Below are positions 23,203 to 37,149 of a DNA stretch of 64,000 nt, in pieces. A program made the translations under genes and the position numbers. The notes beneath the pieces are model-generated. The model worked only from the letters and a program-made list of their open reading frames with translations, made no database searches and had not been told where the DNA came from. Origin of the DNA: Valencia hispanica. Its lineage: Eukaryota; Chordata; Actinopteri; Cyprinodontiformes; Valenciidae. The stretch's first letter is position 1; every line of letters begins with the position of its first letter. Where the stretch lies: positions 18,976,900 to 19,040,899 of the forward strand of contig OY747709.1 of the NCBI GenBank assembly GCA_963556495.2, in the 5' to 3' direction.

Positions 23203-24714
23203 TTTTTTTTGCTACAGAAGAACAATATCCTATATCCACCAGTCAGGGCTAAGAAAAGTTTTAGGTAAACTGAAAATCTTTTTTTCCCAATATCTATTTA
23301 ACGTCAATTGTTTTTTCGATGTCCTCTGCAATATTGGTAAGATGTTCATCTTTTTTCCAATTGATGACTTTCTACACTATTCATTTTCTTACTGTCTACT
23401 TACTTTTCTTGCAGCGCTAATACTGGCCTTGTTCCATTGTTTTTTTTTTTAGCCCAATCTTTTTCTCTCTTGACATTTTCATTTCCACTCCCAAAAGAAG
23501 AGTGAACGTTTACTGACCCTATGTCCCCTTCTCACACCATTTCTATCAGACAAAATCACACGTACATGAACTAAAGTGAAAATAGAAAAAAAAAAGTACT
23601 TTGGAAGTCTTTGCAATCCAATACCTTTGTGAAATTATGAGATAAATAATATTTATTTGTAGGCTAAATTCTGACCTATTGGTCATTTAACATGTAAAAA
23701 GTACATTCTGTATTTTTTGTTGTGTTGAAAATGTTTACCTCATCAATAAGTTAAGTGTTTCAAACAACAAAAAATAAGAAACAAAAAACAATAAGAAAGA
23801 GTACACTAAAGAATGAAACCAAAAGGAAAACGTCTTTAGAGTTAATGGATAATGTTTTTGCTCGTTTTTTTGTTGTTGTTTTTTTTGTTTTTTGCAGTAA
23901 TGATTCACTCTCAAATTACAAGCAGTCTTGTTTAGTTCTAGCGACACATAACTGCTTCCATAGGGTTCTGTAAGCACAGGTTTAACTGGGATTTTCCAGG
24001 TCTTTCTCATCCAAGATTGATATATTCCTTATTCCACTGCTATGGGCCTACCTGCAGCAAAACAGGTCTATTTAGGTTTTTGGTGGACCCAAACCAAACA
24101 TCTCTTTTCTCCTCCTCTTCCATTCCTCCTCTGGCTAAATTTTCTCCCACTCAGGGCTGTTGACAGAATTGCCTTTGTACGGCCCATTTATTTCCATCTG
24201 CCTCCTTTCCCCTCCTTTTTCTCAACCTCACCTCCCCATTATTTTTCTGTTCTTTTCTCCCCTTCACTCCCGTCACACCAGCGTGAATATTCACCCAGTG
24301 TTTAAGTTGCACAAACAGTAAAAATTGTTTAGTTCACCCAAAGGAAAAATTATATTTCTGCTTCATCAAGTAAAAATATATATAAGGATTGCTTTCAGAA
24401 ATGTGAGATCTTATCAGATCCATACAGCTCTGGGATGTCTGATGTTTTATCCATAAAAGGAAAAAGTAGCTGTGGGTGCATATTGCAGTTTTATTATGTA
24501 CACAAAGATAACCTGAGTAAATACAAGGGATAGTTTTGAATGGATGTGTTCATTAAATAAAAAATCCAAACCAAGATGGCCCAGTATCAAAATCTGAATG
24601 TCCTCCTTGTTCATTCATGAATTTACTTTGATTAGCAACATTTTGGGGTTCAAGCTCATTGGCAACACCCCTACCCAATTACTATCAGATTTGTACAAAC
24701 AAAATTATTAAAAT
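23203..24714. other. no gene seen
   Basis: AT-rich sequence with several A/T homopolymer runs and a C/T-rich stretch near 24100-24270. Nothing recognised. Confidence 0.4.
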
Positions 24715-25260
24715 GAAACAAATCTGACTGCAGAACGCAGACGAAAAGCACCTATCAGTCTGGAAAGGGTTATAGATGGTTTATTTGTCATAAGCAGGTT
24801 AACAGTCAACAATGCAGTGAAATGCTTAGACTGAGAAGAACCAATCAACTCGCAACGTTGGAGGTTCCAAAGTAATTTCTAAGGTAAGAAATATTATCCA
24901 TAAATTGAGAAAACATGGAACAGTAATGAACCTTCCCAGGAGTGGCTGGCCTACCAAAATAACTCCAAGAGCACATCAACAACTCATCCAGCACCTCACA
25001 AATAAACCCACCATCTAAAGACTCCCAACAACATCTAAAGCACTGCAGAGCTCTATAGCCTAAGTTAAGGTCAGAGTTCTTGATTCTACTGTAATGGAGA
25101 GAATGAGCAAAAATGACATCAAAGTCTCACATTTCCCAAAAACATCTTGATGACTGTTGGGTAAATGTTCCTTGGACTGAGTACAGTGGACCTTTTTGGA
25201 AGATGTGCATTCTGTTACATCTGGCCAGAGAATGTTGACGCTTCAGCTTTGGGTAGCATA
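24715..25260 (+). pseudogene. old Tc1-type transposon relic
   Basis: Nucleotide text follows a fish Tc1 transposase gene from its N-terminal third to the region of the first catalytic Asp: tggaaagggttatagatgg, aaaacatggaacagtaatgaa, ccttcccaggagtggctggcc, aacaacatctaaagcactgcag, acatctggccagagaatg. The reading frame is broken many times. Neither terminal repeat is clear. Confidence 0.65.
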
Positions 25261-25645
25261 AAAAACCAAAACATTCAGTGAAGAAGAAATATTTTTTTCA
25301 GGGCACTTTAATTATAGCAGTACATTGCAAGATAGCTACCACCATTGCTAGGTTCAACTTGGAGGATCAGTGGTCGGAGAGTTTAGATTACAAGGCTGGT
25401 TTTTTTCCAACCACTTTCAGAGAACAAATTGTAATTGTTGAATGTCAAACCTAATTACACTGGAATACACTGGTATTTTTTTGGAACGATGAATAGTATC
25501 AATAAAATAATCTAAAGTGTAACTAAGTATATAAGTTAAAGACTTGAAAAAAATGGTTTAATTTGAACCAGAATACCTACTTTATTTCATTAACCAATAG
25601 AACCCAATTGTAATGATTGGAACTTAACCAAAAACATTAGTTCAG

Positions 25646-27150
25646 CACTGCCTCCTGCGTATATATGGAGAGAAAATAGACTCAAAACATCTGTGTGCGT
25701 AATACTTGATTTGTAACTTGTGTCAGCCTGTGTGTGTGTAGCTTTGGGTACTTGTATATGTAAAACATGATTTGTAAACCATAAAATACATTTTGTGCGT
25801 AACTTCGAGGACTTGCAATTGTGTTCAAATGTACACAAAAATATCAAGAAATTCTGAGAACAAATTACATTTACACACGCACAATTTCAAATTACACTGA
25901 CTTAAAACAACCTACGAATTCAATACAACTCCTATGCATACAAATTGTGAAATACGTATGACCCAATTGCCTGATGCACACAGATTAAGCCACATTTACG
26001 CACAGATCAGGGTTACAAGCTCACCAGGGGTTTTTACTCATTTCACGCCTCCAAATGTGTGCGTACATGAAGTGTTTAAATGCTGGTAGAATGCTTGGTC
26101 ATCTGAGTTTTCTTTCCCTCAAAACGATATGCTACCTATGCATTTTCGCATTTAAACAGTAGCAGGTAAAAACTGCTAAGTCATCAAAATACACTCAGGG
26201 CTAAACACAAACATAACTGAGTGCATCAAAAAGTCAGACTTGCCGTATCATGACACACTGTCAGTTGTAAATTGTTCAACTGCTGTCTGTCTGTCTAAGA
26301 GCCAAGGCTGCCGACATCCGCACCTGTGGTGAATTCAGGTGTGCATGGGAAATCCTACACACTACCCTACCAATTTTACACAGTTTCAAAGCAAATGCAT
26401 TCATTTTCAAAATAGAACATCTAGTTTCATTTTTGTGACAATAATTTACATTGGGTCCCATATTAGGCTAATTCAGATCAGTTTCTAAAAGCATTTATTC
26501 AAGTAGAGCATTTCTGATTCAATCTGAATAATGCAAATTCCAATAAAACTTCTTAAAATTAATTTACTTATGGCACAAAGTTCTGCCCATGTCTATTTAA
26601 ACATTTTCTCATTTTAAAAGTAAGTGGTCTATGTGTAAGAACTAAGGGGGGATGAGATATTCTTTTTTTTTCACAGAAAAACGTCTTGTCCACTTCAGTA
26701 ACAAGTTTAGAAGGAAAGTGATAAGAAAACTCAGATGACCCAGCATTCTACTTGCATTTAAATGCATCATGTACGCATAAATCTGGAGGCCTGAAATGAG
26801 TCTCAAAACCCCTCATCCACTTGTAACCCTGATCTTTGCGTAAATGTGGTTTTGTCTGTGTGTATCAGGCGATTGGTGCATATGAAGTAATAGGAACCTT
26901 TTTGAATTCATAGTTAGTTTTAAGTTAGTGTTATTTCAAACTGTGCATGTGTAAATATATTTCATACTCGTAATTTCTTATTTGTGTGTACATTTGACAA
27001 TGTGTACAATTGCAAGTATCCAAAGTTATGCACAAAATGTATTTTATGATACCCAAAGCTACACACAAACACGCTGACACAAGTTACAAATCAAGTATTA
27101 CACACACAGATGTTTTGAGACTATTTTCTCTCCATACGCATGGGTCACTG
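25646..27150. mobile_element. foldback element with 450-bp inverted arms
   Basis: The left arm (25646-26111) and right arm (26726-27150) are inverted copies, diverged and with small indels. For example, gtagaatgcttggtcatctg at 26085 matches in reverse the gatgacccagcattctac block near 26733. Both arms' outer ends carry the ctctccata / tatggagag block. The 600-bp loop has no recognised coding sequence. The outermost bases (CACTG on the left, CACTG at the right end, that is CAGTG reversed) resemble hAT ends, but no convincing target-site duplication was seen. Confidence 0.75.
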
Positions 27151-28799
27151 TCACATTACCTGTCAGGAGAAGGAGGAAGAGGGAATGGCGCACGGCAGGT
27201 AAGCTATTGTTTTTTATCGGTGGTATTATAAATGCATATGTGTACACTGTAAAAGAAGTATCACAAGACTTGTATCAGCTAACAGGCAATGCTAATGATA
27301 GAGTTGAACAATTAATGTAAACTGCTTTAACTTCATTTTTCTAAAAAATGTCAGTGGGGTAAAACTAATTCATTTAATAATATGTAAATACATTTGTTAA
27401 TCTTTAATTAATTAAATTAATAACCAGTAAATCATTTGTATAAAATTTAACTAATATTTTACATTATATACAAATGTAACAAAGATGTTTGAATTTAACA
27501 CAACTTTTAAAGTGTTTTTTTTTTTAGCTGTGAAACTTGGGTAAAATGTATTAAAAGGTGATGGTTAAAATTTACTCAAAAAAACAGGGTGCAAATTGTT
27601 ACACCAACTTGATTGGTTACATTCAAACAGTTTCTTTTTACGGTATATGTTCTTTACGAACTTCATAAGCTTTTAGGAACATCTTACCTCACTGAAAGCC
27701 CTGGTACTGCTCTCCCTGTTGTTTTTATTTCGTTTCTGATTCACATCCCTGGTGACCAGCGATAGTCTTTTTCGGATCGCTTTACTTCACCATATTAACA
27801 AGCCTGCAATGTGTATGAAAATATGAGTAAAGTCCACGAGTAGGGGCATTTCTGTTTCTTCCTGGGCCAAGCAACTGATGGACCTGGCAGTCAATGTTCT
27901 TTTCTCCTCCGTATTACTCTATCAGATGATTACCCAACAAAGGTGCAACCTGCTAAATGCAGTTACTATGGGCACCAGGTCTACTGGGTATATGCAAACA
28001 CACAGAAAGGAAGGCAGAGACTGGATGAACACTTACATTCACAACATAAATGTTGATTTAGCGTGTTATACATAATATAGAAAAAGAAAATTAAATTAAA
28101 CGTATTCTCATGTAGAAACTGGGTACTGCAACAGCAACAAACTTCACAGGTGGCAGGATTAAACTCCTACTCCTATCATACTTACATTTCTCTTTATAAT
28201 TTAACTCACGTCTATTGCTGCATCATCAAGAGTTTATGCTAAACAAAGACTGAAAAGGACATTGTGTTAGGGTATTACTGAGTGTAAGGTACTATGCTTC
28301 AAATTTCTGAAATCCATATTTTTTAGAGTTTAACACTGCATACTAACAAGCTTGATTTGTCTGGTTGTATTGTATAGTTTTTTAAAGCCAAGGGAACAAT
28401 ATTGCTAGCCCAGAAAAAACAGCTTAGTTGCTCAAAATTTTGTTGCCCTTCATTGGTATACTGTCTGGAATTGTATCAGCTGTGCCAGGAAGAAGTGCAA
28501 CCAATTTCTTACCCTTTAACACCTGAATGTATATACAGGTATGTCTAAAAATATTTTATTTGCATTTTTGAAGTCAAAGCAATCCTAAATTAATAGAGAT
28601 TGATCCTTTTTATGTATATATACATTCAGTAATAATGCTAAATAACTACATTAGGCACATGAGGAATAAAACATTTTTTTCTTTGTCAACAATGTAGATT
28701 CTTTTATTGCTGGTGCATTACTAAAATTACATTGGATTTAAGTCACAATATATGTTTTTGAACAGGCTATCATCGATTAAAAACTGCAAAATTACATTA
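27151..28799. other. no gene seen
   Basis: AT-rich sequence. Nothing recognised. Confidence 0.4.
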
Positions 28800-29410
28800 C
28801 CATACACACTGTAAAAATGTACATAAAAATGGCAGTAAATAACAATGAAATGGCAATGGTAAATGACTATTAAATTGAGAAAAATAAATGATTGTAATAC
28901 ATATGTTAAATTACTGTAAATGTTTTGTTTTTACAGTAATATGTAAAAAAACATGAATATACATTAATATGTCACATTTCTTTGAAAAAAAAGTATTTGC
29001 AGTTAATTACCTTAAAAGTACATAACTCTGTTTAAATTACAGTCTTTAATGTGTTTTACATTGGAATTTACAATTTCCATCGGTATATCAATCACCCAAA
29101 ACATACCTTATTTTAAGAGCAACAATATGTCAAAATGTTTGAATTACTGTGAAAATTACGGTGAACATTTTTTAAATTACTAACAAGCTTAGATTGTTTA
29201 ATAAAACAGCATATCTTTGCAGTAAATATGATCAATTGTTATAAAATAAAGATATGTATAGATTTTCTATTTTAACAGTCTTGCAAATTATAAACCACAA
29301 ATATTTACTATGAAAAAATATTTAGTGGCACAATTCATGGCAAAAGGCCATTTTCTGTTGTAGTACAGATTACCTTAAAATAGTCTGTGTATTTTTTTAC
29401 AATGATGTAC
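28800..29410. mobile_element. AT-rich MITE-like repeat (TTACTGTAAA-rich)
   Basis: Starts near cacactgtaaaaatgtacat and ends near tttttttacaatgatgtac, roughly inverted ends. The interior is dense in ttactgtaa/ttacagtaa words. This is typical of a widespread fish AT-rich DNA-transposon derivative. The ends are degenerate, so the boundaries are approximate. Confidence 0.45.
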
Positions 29411-30324
29411 ACTTAAATACTTATTTGAAAACTGTATATCATTAACAAAAATATATCACTATTTTTTACATGTCCAAGATGTAAAATCTAAGGATAAAAC
29501 ATTTTATTTGTCTTTATCCTGATCCTGCATTAAACTTTGTGTGTTATAAAAGTAATGACAGAGAAAATATAAAAAAAAGTATCAAAATTAATTTAATTTA
29601 AAAAAAAAATTGTTTCCAATGTTCTCAGTATTTTCATATACTGTCATATATTGACGACATTCACATCGTTTGGTGTGGCATTGGTATTTCAAATACTTTG
29701 TTAGAAGTTAATGGAGTGTTTTTTACCCCCTTGATGCACAAAAGTGACTTGTGTTTTAATCTTTATCATCGCAGTAAATTATTTTCAAATTTAGAATCAT
29801 AGGGATTCCACACTACAGTCCAAAAGGTGACAGTAAGTTGTTTGTCAACCACCACAAAATCAGAAGAAGAACAAGAAGAAGAAGAAGGCGCCACAGCTAA
29901 CAAATAAAGTCTCATTGCAGGAGTGTTTGACCCTGACCCTTCTGAGTACATTTAAAGCTAGGATTCCTAAGATAGAAGGATTTTCGTTTGAAGGTGAGTA
30001 ACACATGAACAGAATTATGACTTAACGTCTAATCTTTTGTAGATACTGCATTTTTTGCCAGAAATAAATGTTCTAAGACAAATATTGATCTTTCTCCTAA
30101 CACCTTTTAGGCACAACCATGCAAGTTGTTTAAAGGAGAATTAACTTGGTGGCCGTGATACAACCAGACAAATGGTGAGCTTCAAAGCAATTACAATACC
30201 AATATTAATATATACATTTTTAGTTTAGACAAATGTTTTATAGGTCATACTTGGAATTTGATTTCTATTTTATTGAACAGAAAACCAGATATTATTGTTG
30301 GATCATTGTCGCACTTTCCATGCA
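29411..30324. other. no gene seen; short GAA run
   Basis: AT-rich sequence with a short (GAA)n run near 29863-29887. Nothing else recognised. Confidence 0.4.
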
Positions 30325-30390
30325 GGCAAGGCAAGGCAAGGCAATTTTATTTGTATAGCACACTTTCAACAGGAGGGTAATTCAAGGTGC
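30325..30390 (-). repeat. L2-like LINE 3' terminus
   Basis: Aaggcaaggcaattttattt followed by gtatagcacactttcaac matches the 3' end of the LINE at 16634-17155. It is truncated to about 65 bp. Confidence 0.65.
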
Positions 30391-33300
30391 ATGCATCAAC
30401 ATATTTTGTCTGGTAACAGTAGAGATACAGATGGAGGTACAATGGCAGACGCTGGAGATGGAGGAGGAGAGGTTGAAGAAGATGGAGGAAAGGCTGAAGA
30501 TGGAGAATGACAGGCAGGAGGCTCTCAGTGAGGTTGAAAGTATAAAAGTATGTTAGCCATGAATTTGAATGAGCAGTTTGTCAAATGAGAGGCTTATGAT
30601 GATCTTAATCAGTCAAAGTGGTTCATCCATTTGGCTTTGAGATCGGAGCTTTCTGTGAAATATTCATGTATGTATTTTTTTAGATGACAAAAGTGAACAC
30701 TCCAGATAACGATGCTATGTCTTGTGTGGCAGGAAATGACAAAATAGCTTTCAGAATTAAATACGTTTTGATTATATTATGTGTGTAAATTATGTATAAA
30801 CACGCACAATTATTTTAGACAATATATATGTATAAATATACGCGTGATTATATTAATGTAGCTATGCATAAAAAAAAATCAAATCTGTGTTTATTGATTT
30901 ATTTTTGAAAGAAACAGATGTTGTGCTTGTTCTGTATCCTGTTGGTGCTTTGTGATCTGTGTAGATTGACTGCGAACTTGCTCCGGCGTCCGGCAAAAAT
31001 AGAATCGATCCTATTTTTCCTGGATGGCGAAATGACTGGCACCGCTCAGTGACAGCAGTGGAAACGCTTTCATGACTACAAAGGGAGCGTTTTTGCTGCG
31101 CCGTGCGTGACGCAGTGCATGTAGTGTCTGAACAACATTGTCCGTCAACAGTCCTGCAGTGGGTATTCACACAACAAATGTCCAGGACAAAATAGGTCCA
31201 AAAGCACCTTTTAGAAGTGTTTTCACACTAGTTTACTTACTTTAACATGCATTTGCATTTCTTTCAGCTTGTGTGTTTGAAACCAGCTCAACGATTCAAC
31301 ATTTAAACAGAAATGGCAACAGAGACCAAGGATGCCTTAGTTTCAATAAAACTTACATAAAGTATGCTCAGAAAACAGAAGAACTGTGGGTGCAAAAAGA
31401 TGTGAATTCTAAGAGAACTGTGAGAAGCTTTCTTTTTCACAAATAAATGTGATAAAATGTCAGCAACACATACACATGTCTAGATGTCCCTGCTTGAGAA
31501 CAATCTCACACTGTTTCAGTATTTGGAGAAGCTCTCAGCACCACCAGTGTTTAATAGATTACTCCTTTTCAACCAAACACACAGACACAGGTGCCTGTCT
31601 CTCTTCTAGGGGCTTGTAATCGAGCAGACAAGGCCTGTACACACAGGGTGCACAACTGCAGACAAACTGTAAGTAACACATGCAAAAAAGGTGGAGCTAG
31701 AGCATAAATTGGATTTTCCAAGATTGAATCAATAGGGCTCACTCTGAGAAAGATCATTTGATTGAATGGCTGTTATAAAACCTGCTAGTTAACAACCCTC
31801 CAAAGAGGTTCTTGTCCAGTCTGAAGATGGCTGTTTGGAGACAATTTATTCAGCATATCGAATAACTGACCGGCCAGCTGAATGAGTATCCCACTGAGTT
31901 GTTAACCTGCTGGCTCACTTACAAATAAGGGGGCAACTACAGCTCTGTAGGTGTTAAGTAGCAATATTACACCTAAAGTGTCTGATTAAAAAATAACCTA
32001 TTTCGACTGCAGACCCTGCTGGTTAACTGGACAACAGTCTTGGGAGCAAGGCTGACTAACGCTGTATGATTTCTCTTTTTTTGTTGGCTCTGAAATGAAA
32101 ACAGACTAATTTTCCCAAATAGAGTCCGGTGCTGAATTGCTTAAAAAGAAAACACAAGAAGATGAAATAGGGCTGAGATGAGAAAATAATGCATTGGGAG
32201 ATTAAATAAGACATTTGATGCCTCCGATGCATTTGTAAATACTGTACATACACACAAATTGATCAAGTTTTTCTCCTTCTGGCTTTTTCTGCTCATGCAA
32301 TCATAATCAATTTCAGCAACACACCAGAGTGGATCTCAATTGTTTATGCTCACTAAATACTCACTAAATACTAGAATATAAACAGCTTTGTTTATGTTGT
32401 AGTTTTTCTTGTTAGTTTTTTTTTTTCCTTTCTAAAGCTGTGATGTAATGACTAAAATTAACAGAGAAGCGTTTTTTCTATGTGTCATATTGACCTAAAG
32501 AGGAAAAAACTCCATTCACATTTTATGTGTTCAAAAAGAATGTTAGAAGTAAGGAAATTGAAAGTTGTTTTTTTTTGGTCTTTACAGCAAAAAAATCTAT
32601 GGATCATCAGCATTACGGTAGTGTCAGATATCATGAAAGTGATGAAAAAAAAATTCATAAAGTTTTAAAAGTAAAACTTATAGAAACTACAATTAACAAG
32701 AAAACATTGTCTTACCCAAGAGTAAACTCTGAAGCTCTTTTTTTTTAAATCAAAATCATCAGGAGTTCGATACATCAGGGAAAAGAACCTAAACAAATGT
32801 ATAAAGGAGTAAAACTAAGGTAGGATTTGAACCGAATTTAGGGAAACTTTTTTTATTTTTTATTTTTTTTATTTTTTTTAGGTATTTCAGAATACATATA
32901 CTTGCATAAGATAAAGCTGGAGAAGATGGTATGGTCTCATGATTAAAAGACAAACTATCTACACTTACTGTGAGTTGGCAATTTTTTTTATCACTTTTTG
33001 AAATTAAAAACAAACAACAAAAAAACAGCTACACAACGACATTTTTTCCTGGATTTCATTTATTCTTTCCATGTAAAAAAATAACAGTTCTTCCTTCATC
33101 CTGGCTTATTTTTTGTCCTCCCTCTACATCGCTATGATCTCTGTTTACAGAGCAGCTTGTTTAGCCCTAAATAAGACTCGCTTCATAATTACTCTCATTA
33201 AAACAACTAATAGACCAGACCAAAACAAAGCCTGCATTGTGTTGCGTGTAAATAAGCAAGTGGTAAGAGCAAAATAATTCTACCAGCAGGGTGGAAGGGA

Positions 33301-35300
33301 CTGAAAGGGGAAATACCAAAGGTTTTATGCAATATACAAGGGACAAGGTGAAGCTGAATTATGGTCACACAATTTTGACAAAACTGTGCACATTAAAAAA
33401 AGTCTTTGTGGAGCAGTAAAAACAATCTGAGGAAAATTGGTTTTCACAAATGTTCTCTAAATTGTATTTATCTTTCAAATGTTAAAGAAGAATTCTGAAA
33501 ATTAAAAGATTTAAATTAAAAATGTACATTGGAAAATGGCAATTAGTTAGCAGTGAACTTATTTCTTTCCTCCAATCTGGCGAAAGTCACAGACCAGCTA
33601 ATGACACGCTATACTGAAAGCTTTTTTTTTTTTTTACAACAAAAAAATATTGAAACAATGTAATTTAGAGTTAATTTTCTAATCCCAAATAATATCAAAA
33701 TTTAAAAATTTCAGTAAGTTACTCCTTTCTGGCTTTCAAATATCAAATCCCTCCACCAGCAGTCCTTTTTGCTCCACCAGCAGCAGCCACAGCAGCAGGC
33801 TATTTCATGCTGTGTCTGTAATAAAAGGATTAATTTGTGCTTCTCAGGCTCTAAATGGCCAGTAAATGGGGCAGAAGGTTATAAATAGAGAACACCTTAG
33901 TAGCAACAATTTCTATTTATTGACATAAATTGCTCAGAACGAGGCAAAACAAGCTGTTGCTCTTACCAGACACACATCTTTTATATGATATGGCTCCGTC
34001 TTTTTCTGGTTATGTGTCTTTTCTTACCGATTTCTCTCTTGCACTTGATACGTCAGTGTGTAAATTTCAGTAGCAAAATGAGCAAATTATGATCCTTCAT
34101 AGAAAGTAGGTTTTTAATAGCTGACCATTGCAATTTGAACACTTTCTATTGCCCTAAGAGATCACATTTTGACAGGCTTGTGCTTGAAATGTGAATTACA
34201 GCAGGCTTGCACAGTTAAATATCAACATGAGGTGAAGAAATGTCTGAATCAGTGATTAGCTTTTGCAAAAAAAGAATCCTCAACAGACTATCTTACAAAA
34301 AATCTCAGAAAATAATTGTTTTAGTGCTTGCAACGTACATCGAGATGAGGTGCAAAAGACAACCTCCAATTAATTCATCTCAAATTTATCTGATGGCACT
34401 GAACATGCACTTCAACAACAGCTACTCCTTAAACTGAGTGTGAAACCTCAGATAAGACTTTTCAAAAACTCCATCTTATCATTCAGAACAAACAGCTAAA
34501 TTGTTACCTGCTCCAAAAGATATGCTTGTTTGCACATGCATGATTGCATGTTTTTGTACTAAACATCCTAAACAACACAAGGCTTGCTGGATGTGAGACA
34601 AAGAGATGAAAGCCTCTGAAACAGTTTTGGTTTAGCATATTGTCTTAACATACAGTACAGGTTTAAAAAAATGTACACCCTACTTTTAAGTTTTGTAGCA
34701 CTGGCGTCATCATACTAAATCTTCAAGATGCATCATGCTCCAACACACCTCATCCAAATGGTTGAATTACCCACAAAGCATTGCTGATGACCCAGTTTGA
34801 TTTACCTGTGTTGAAGTGTGGACACATCTAAAGACCGCAATATACCAGCTGCTATCATTGCGACTTTCACAGTCTTGTGCTTGGGCTTTCAATTTTCAAC
34901 TTATCCTTATTAAATAAATATTATTATCTGTGATGTGTGGTTTTGTACGCAGGAGATAATCAATAATAAAAAATGATAAAGACCAGATCATTAATTCGTT
35001 AAAACTAAAAATCAGAAAGGGTGCAACATTTTTTATTTTAATTTTATTTTTTTACTATGACTGTAACATGTAGCTGTTGCTCTGAAAACTGCATACATTA
35101 TACTGAAAATACCATACTTTTACTGTCTAGACCTGATCATTTCGGTATATATAGTTAAAGAAAAAACATCTGCTCTGTAAAACTAGTATGGAATCCATAA
35201 ACATCTAAATGTATTTTTACAATAAAATAATCTTGTAACGTGTTGTATTCGAAAAACTGGCATATATGATCGTTTACTTGACCACAGCATTTAAATCTGA
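30391..35300. other. no gene seen
   Basis: About 4.9 kb of AT-rich intron. The exception is a GC-richer patch at about 30950-31170, rich in CpG, that could be a DNA-transposon fragment. The 102-codon minus-strand frame across it has no recognisable domain. Confidence 0.4.
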
Positions 35301-36210
35301 TCTTTTAGTTGTTGGATCACTGGACCAAACAACCTCCCGCCGGTAGGAGTGCTAAATTGCACAACCCACTTTCCGCTTTAACAGGAAAGGGAGGACTTAA
35401 TGGGACATCACCACCCCTATTTGAGCATGCGGCTCCGCTTTGTACTTCCTCTTTGTCCTTGGGCAACCGCAAAGGAGAGGTGTGAGCTTTGAACCTCCTT
35501 CCCTGGTAAGGGGGGAGGCAAGTTTCTGGAAGAAATTCATTGGATCCAAAAGACACAACAGCCTGCTGATCATTGATCAGGTGAACAGTATCCGGCCGAT
35601 GAATTAAGTCCTGATTGACTTGTTCAAAACCCTGCAGAAAGAATCTTTGAATTACAGATCCTACCAGAGAGGGAGTGGGAGCCAATGACGCTGCACAAGC
35701 TGAGCTGCACACCTGGAGCCGCCGAGCTAGGAAATGCTGAGCTAAGGGCTGTCCATGAAAGGGACTGATTTAGCCGAATAATGCGGACTGGCTAGCCCCC
35801 CCCCCCTGCTTACTTTTACATAAGGTTGTGTCTGGGCAGAGATAAATTACCTTAACATAAAAAGATAAAGTTTTGATTTTCTATTTCACTGTATTTTTGC
35901 AGCATTTGAAGAACTCATTCTTCAATTGTTTGGGTATGAACAGTGTTTTTAAAAGTTTATGACCAACTGATCGTTTTAACTCATGTAACATAAGTTACTG
36001 TACTCTGTCTGACCAGAGTTTTTCCTTTATTCTTTGGTGCTAAGCTAAAACAGAGTGGCTCTAAGCTGCACTACATACATTAGCTCCGCACACTCAATCT
36101 GATTAGTGGCCTGCTTTTGCAGACCGCCAGCGCTTCTTAAGCAATAAATATTGCTACCTACGGTATTCAAAACACAAATAGGCTTTAAAATAGTTTAAAC
36201 ACCGAAAACT
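35300..36210. repeat. unclassified repeat-like island
   Basis: The composition shifts from AT-rich intron to mixed, GC-richer sequence at about 35310-35810, ending in a C run near 35800. A 131-codon minus-strand frame (35317-35712, containing LIHRPDTVHLINDQQAVV) has no domain I know. The downstream part holds 20 bases identical to 20408-20427 and repeat-like text (gctaagctaaaacagagtgg). It is probably a decayed retroelement, but this is not shown. Confidence 0.35.
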
Positions 36211-37149
36211 AATTGTATAAGTCGTTTTTTGTAACCGCCTTCTTAGTATGTCAAAATACTAAATTAGATCAATCACTTTGGTGACCGATCCATAAATTGG
36301 AATCTATTCTCTAAAAGGTTAATGATTTCTAATTCAGCAAATGGTTTAATGAAACATTATTTCCTACAAAGAATGTTTTTTTGTCTTCACTTCTGCTTTG
36401 CATTGTGAATGTTTTTTTAAAACAAACCAAAAGGTAGTAGTTAGTCTTAAACTAATTACAATTAGTTTAAACTAACTTAGCTTCACTCCCAAAACTCCTC
36501 AATACAAGCCTTGGTCTTCAAGCATACGCATTCATACGGAACTGTGACATCATGATCAATGTATCGGTTATTGTTTCTACTTCTTTGCATATTTGTCCAT
36601 TTTACTGTCTACTGTTTGGTAGTTAGTTTTATTATTCATTCTTCCTTTTTCTTAGTAGTTTAGTTGGGTGTTACTAGCTTAGTGAGTTTGTAGATTAAAG
36701 TATTTTATCTGAAAGTTGAATTATTTTTGTAAGAAACTCTTGTATTTTGGAAGTCGTTTGCTATTGTTCCACATACATGTATAGTAACTTGCTGTTCAAA
36801 GAACGCCAAAAACTTATTCCATCATCTATTGTTTAATTATCTCAGCCCGATCAGGCAGGTGGTCATAGCACTGACTGAGACTGAACTATTTGGCTATTAT
36901 TAATTTCCTGGATCCCAGGATGGTGCTGCAAACTTGGTAAAATTATTAATCTTATTAATAATTCCCCTAAGCAATTATTCATGATTATTCATAGCCAAAA
37001 CAAAGTTCTTGTATCTCCACCAAAACTTTTTAGAAGGCCTTCTTTATGACTGAGCTAAAACAGCCTTTTATCCCAGAGATTATGTTCCAGAGATTGTCCC
37101 AACACTTACTGTTTAAGACACTTAATGTTCATGTCACTGAACTCTGATT
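36211..37149. other. no gene seen
   Basis: AT-rich sequence. Nothing recognised. Confidence 0.4.

Noticed and set aside
34620..34920. Possible dispersed repeat (ccaacacacctcatccaaatg)
   Set aside because: It resembles a common fish repeat word, but I could not define ends or family, so it is not annotated.
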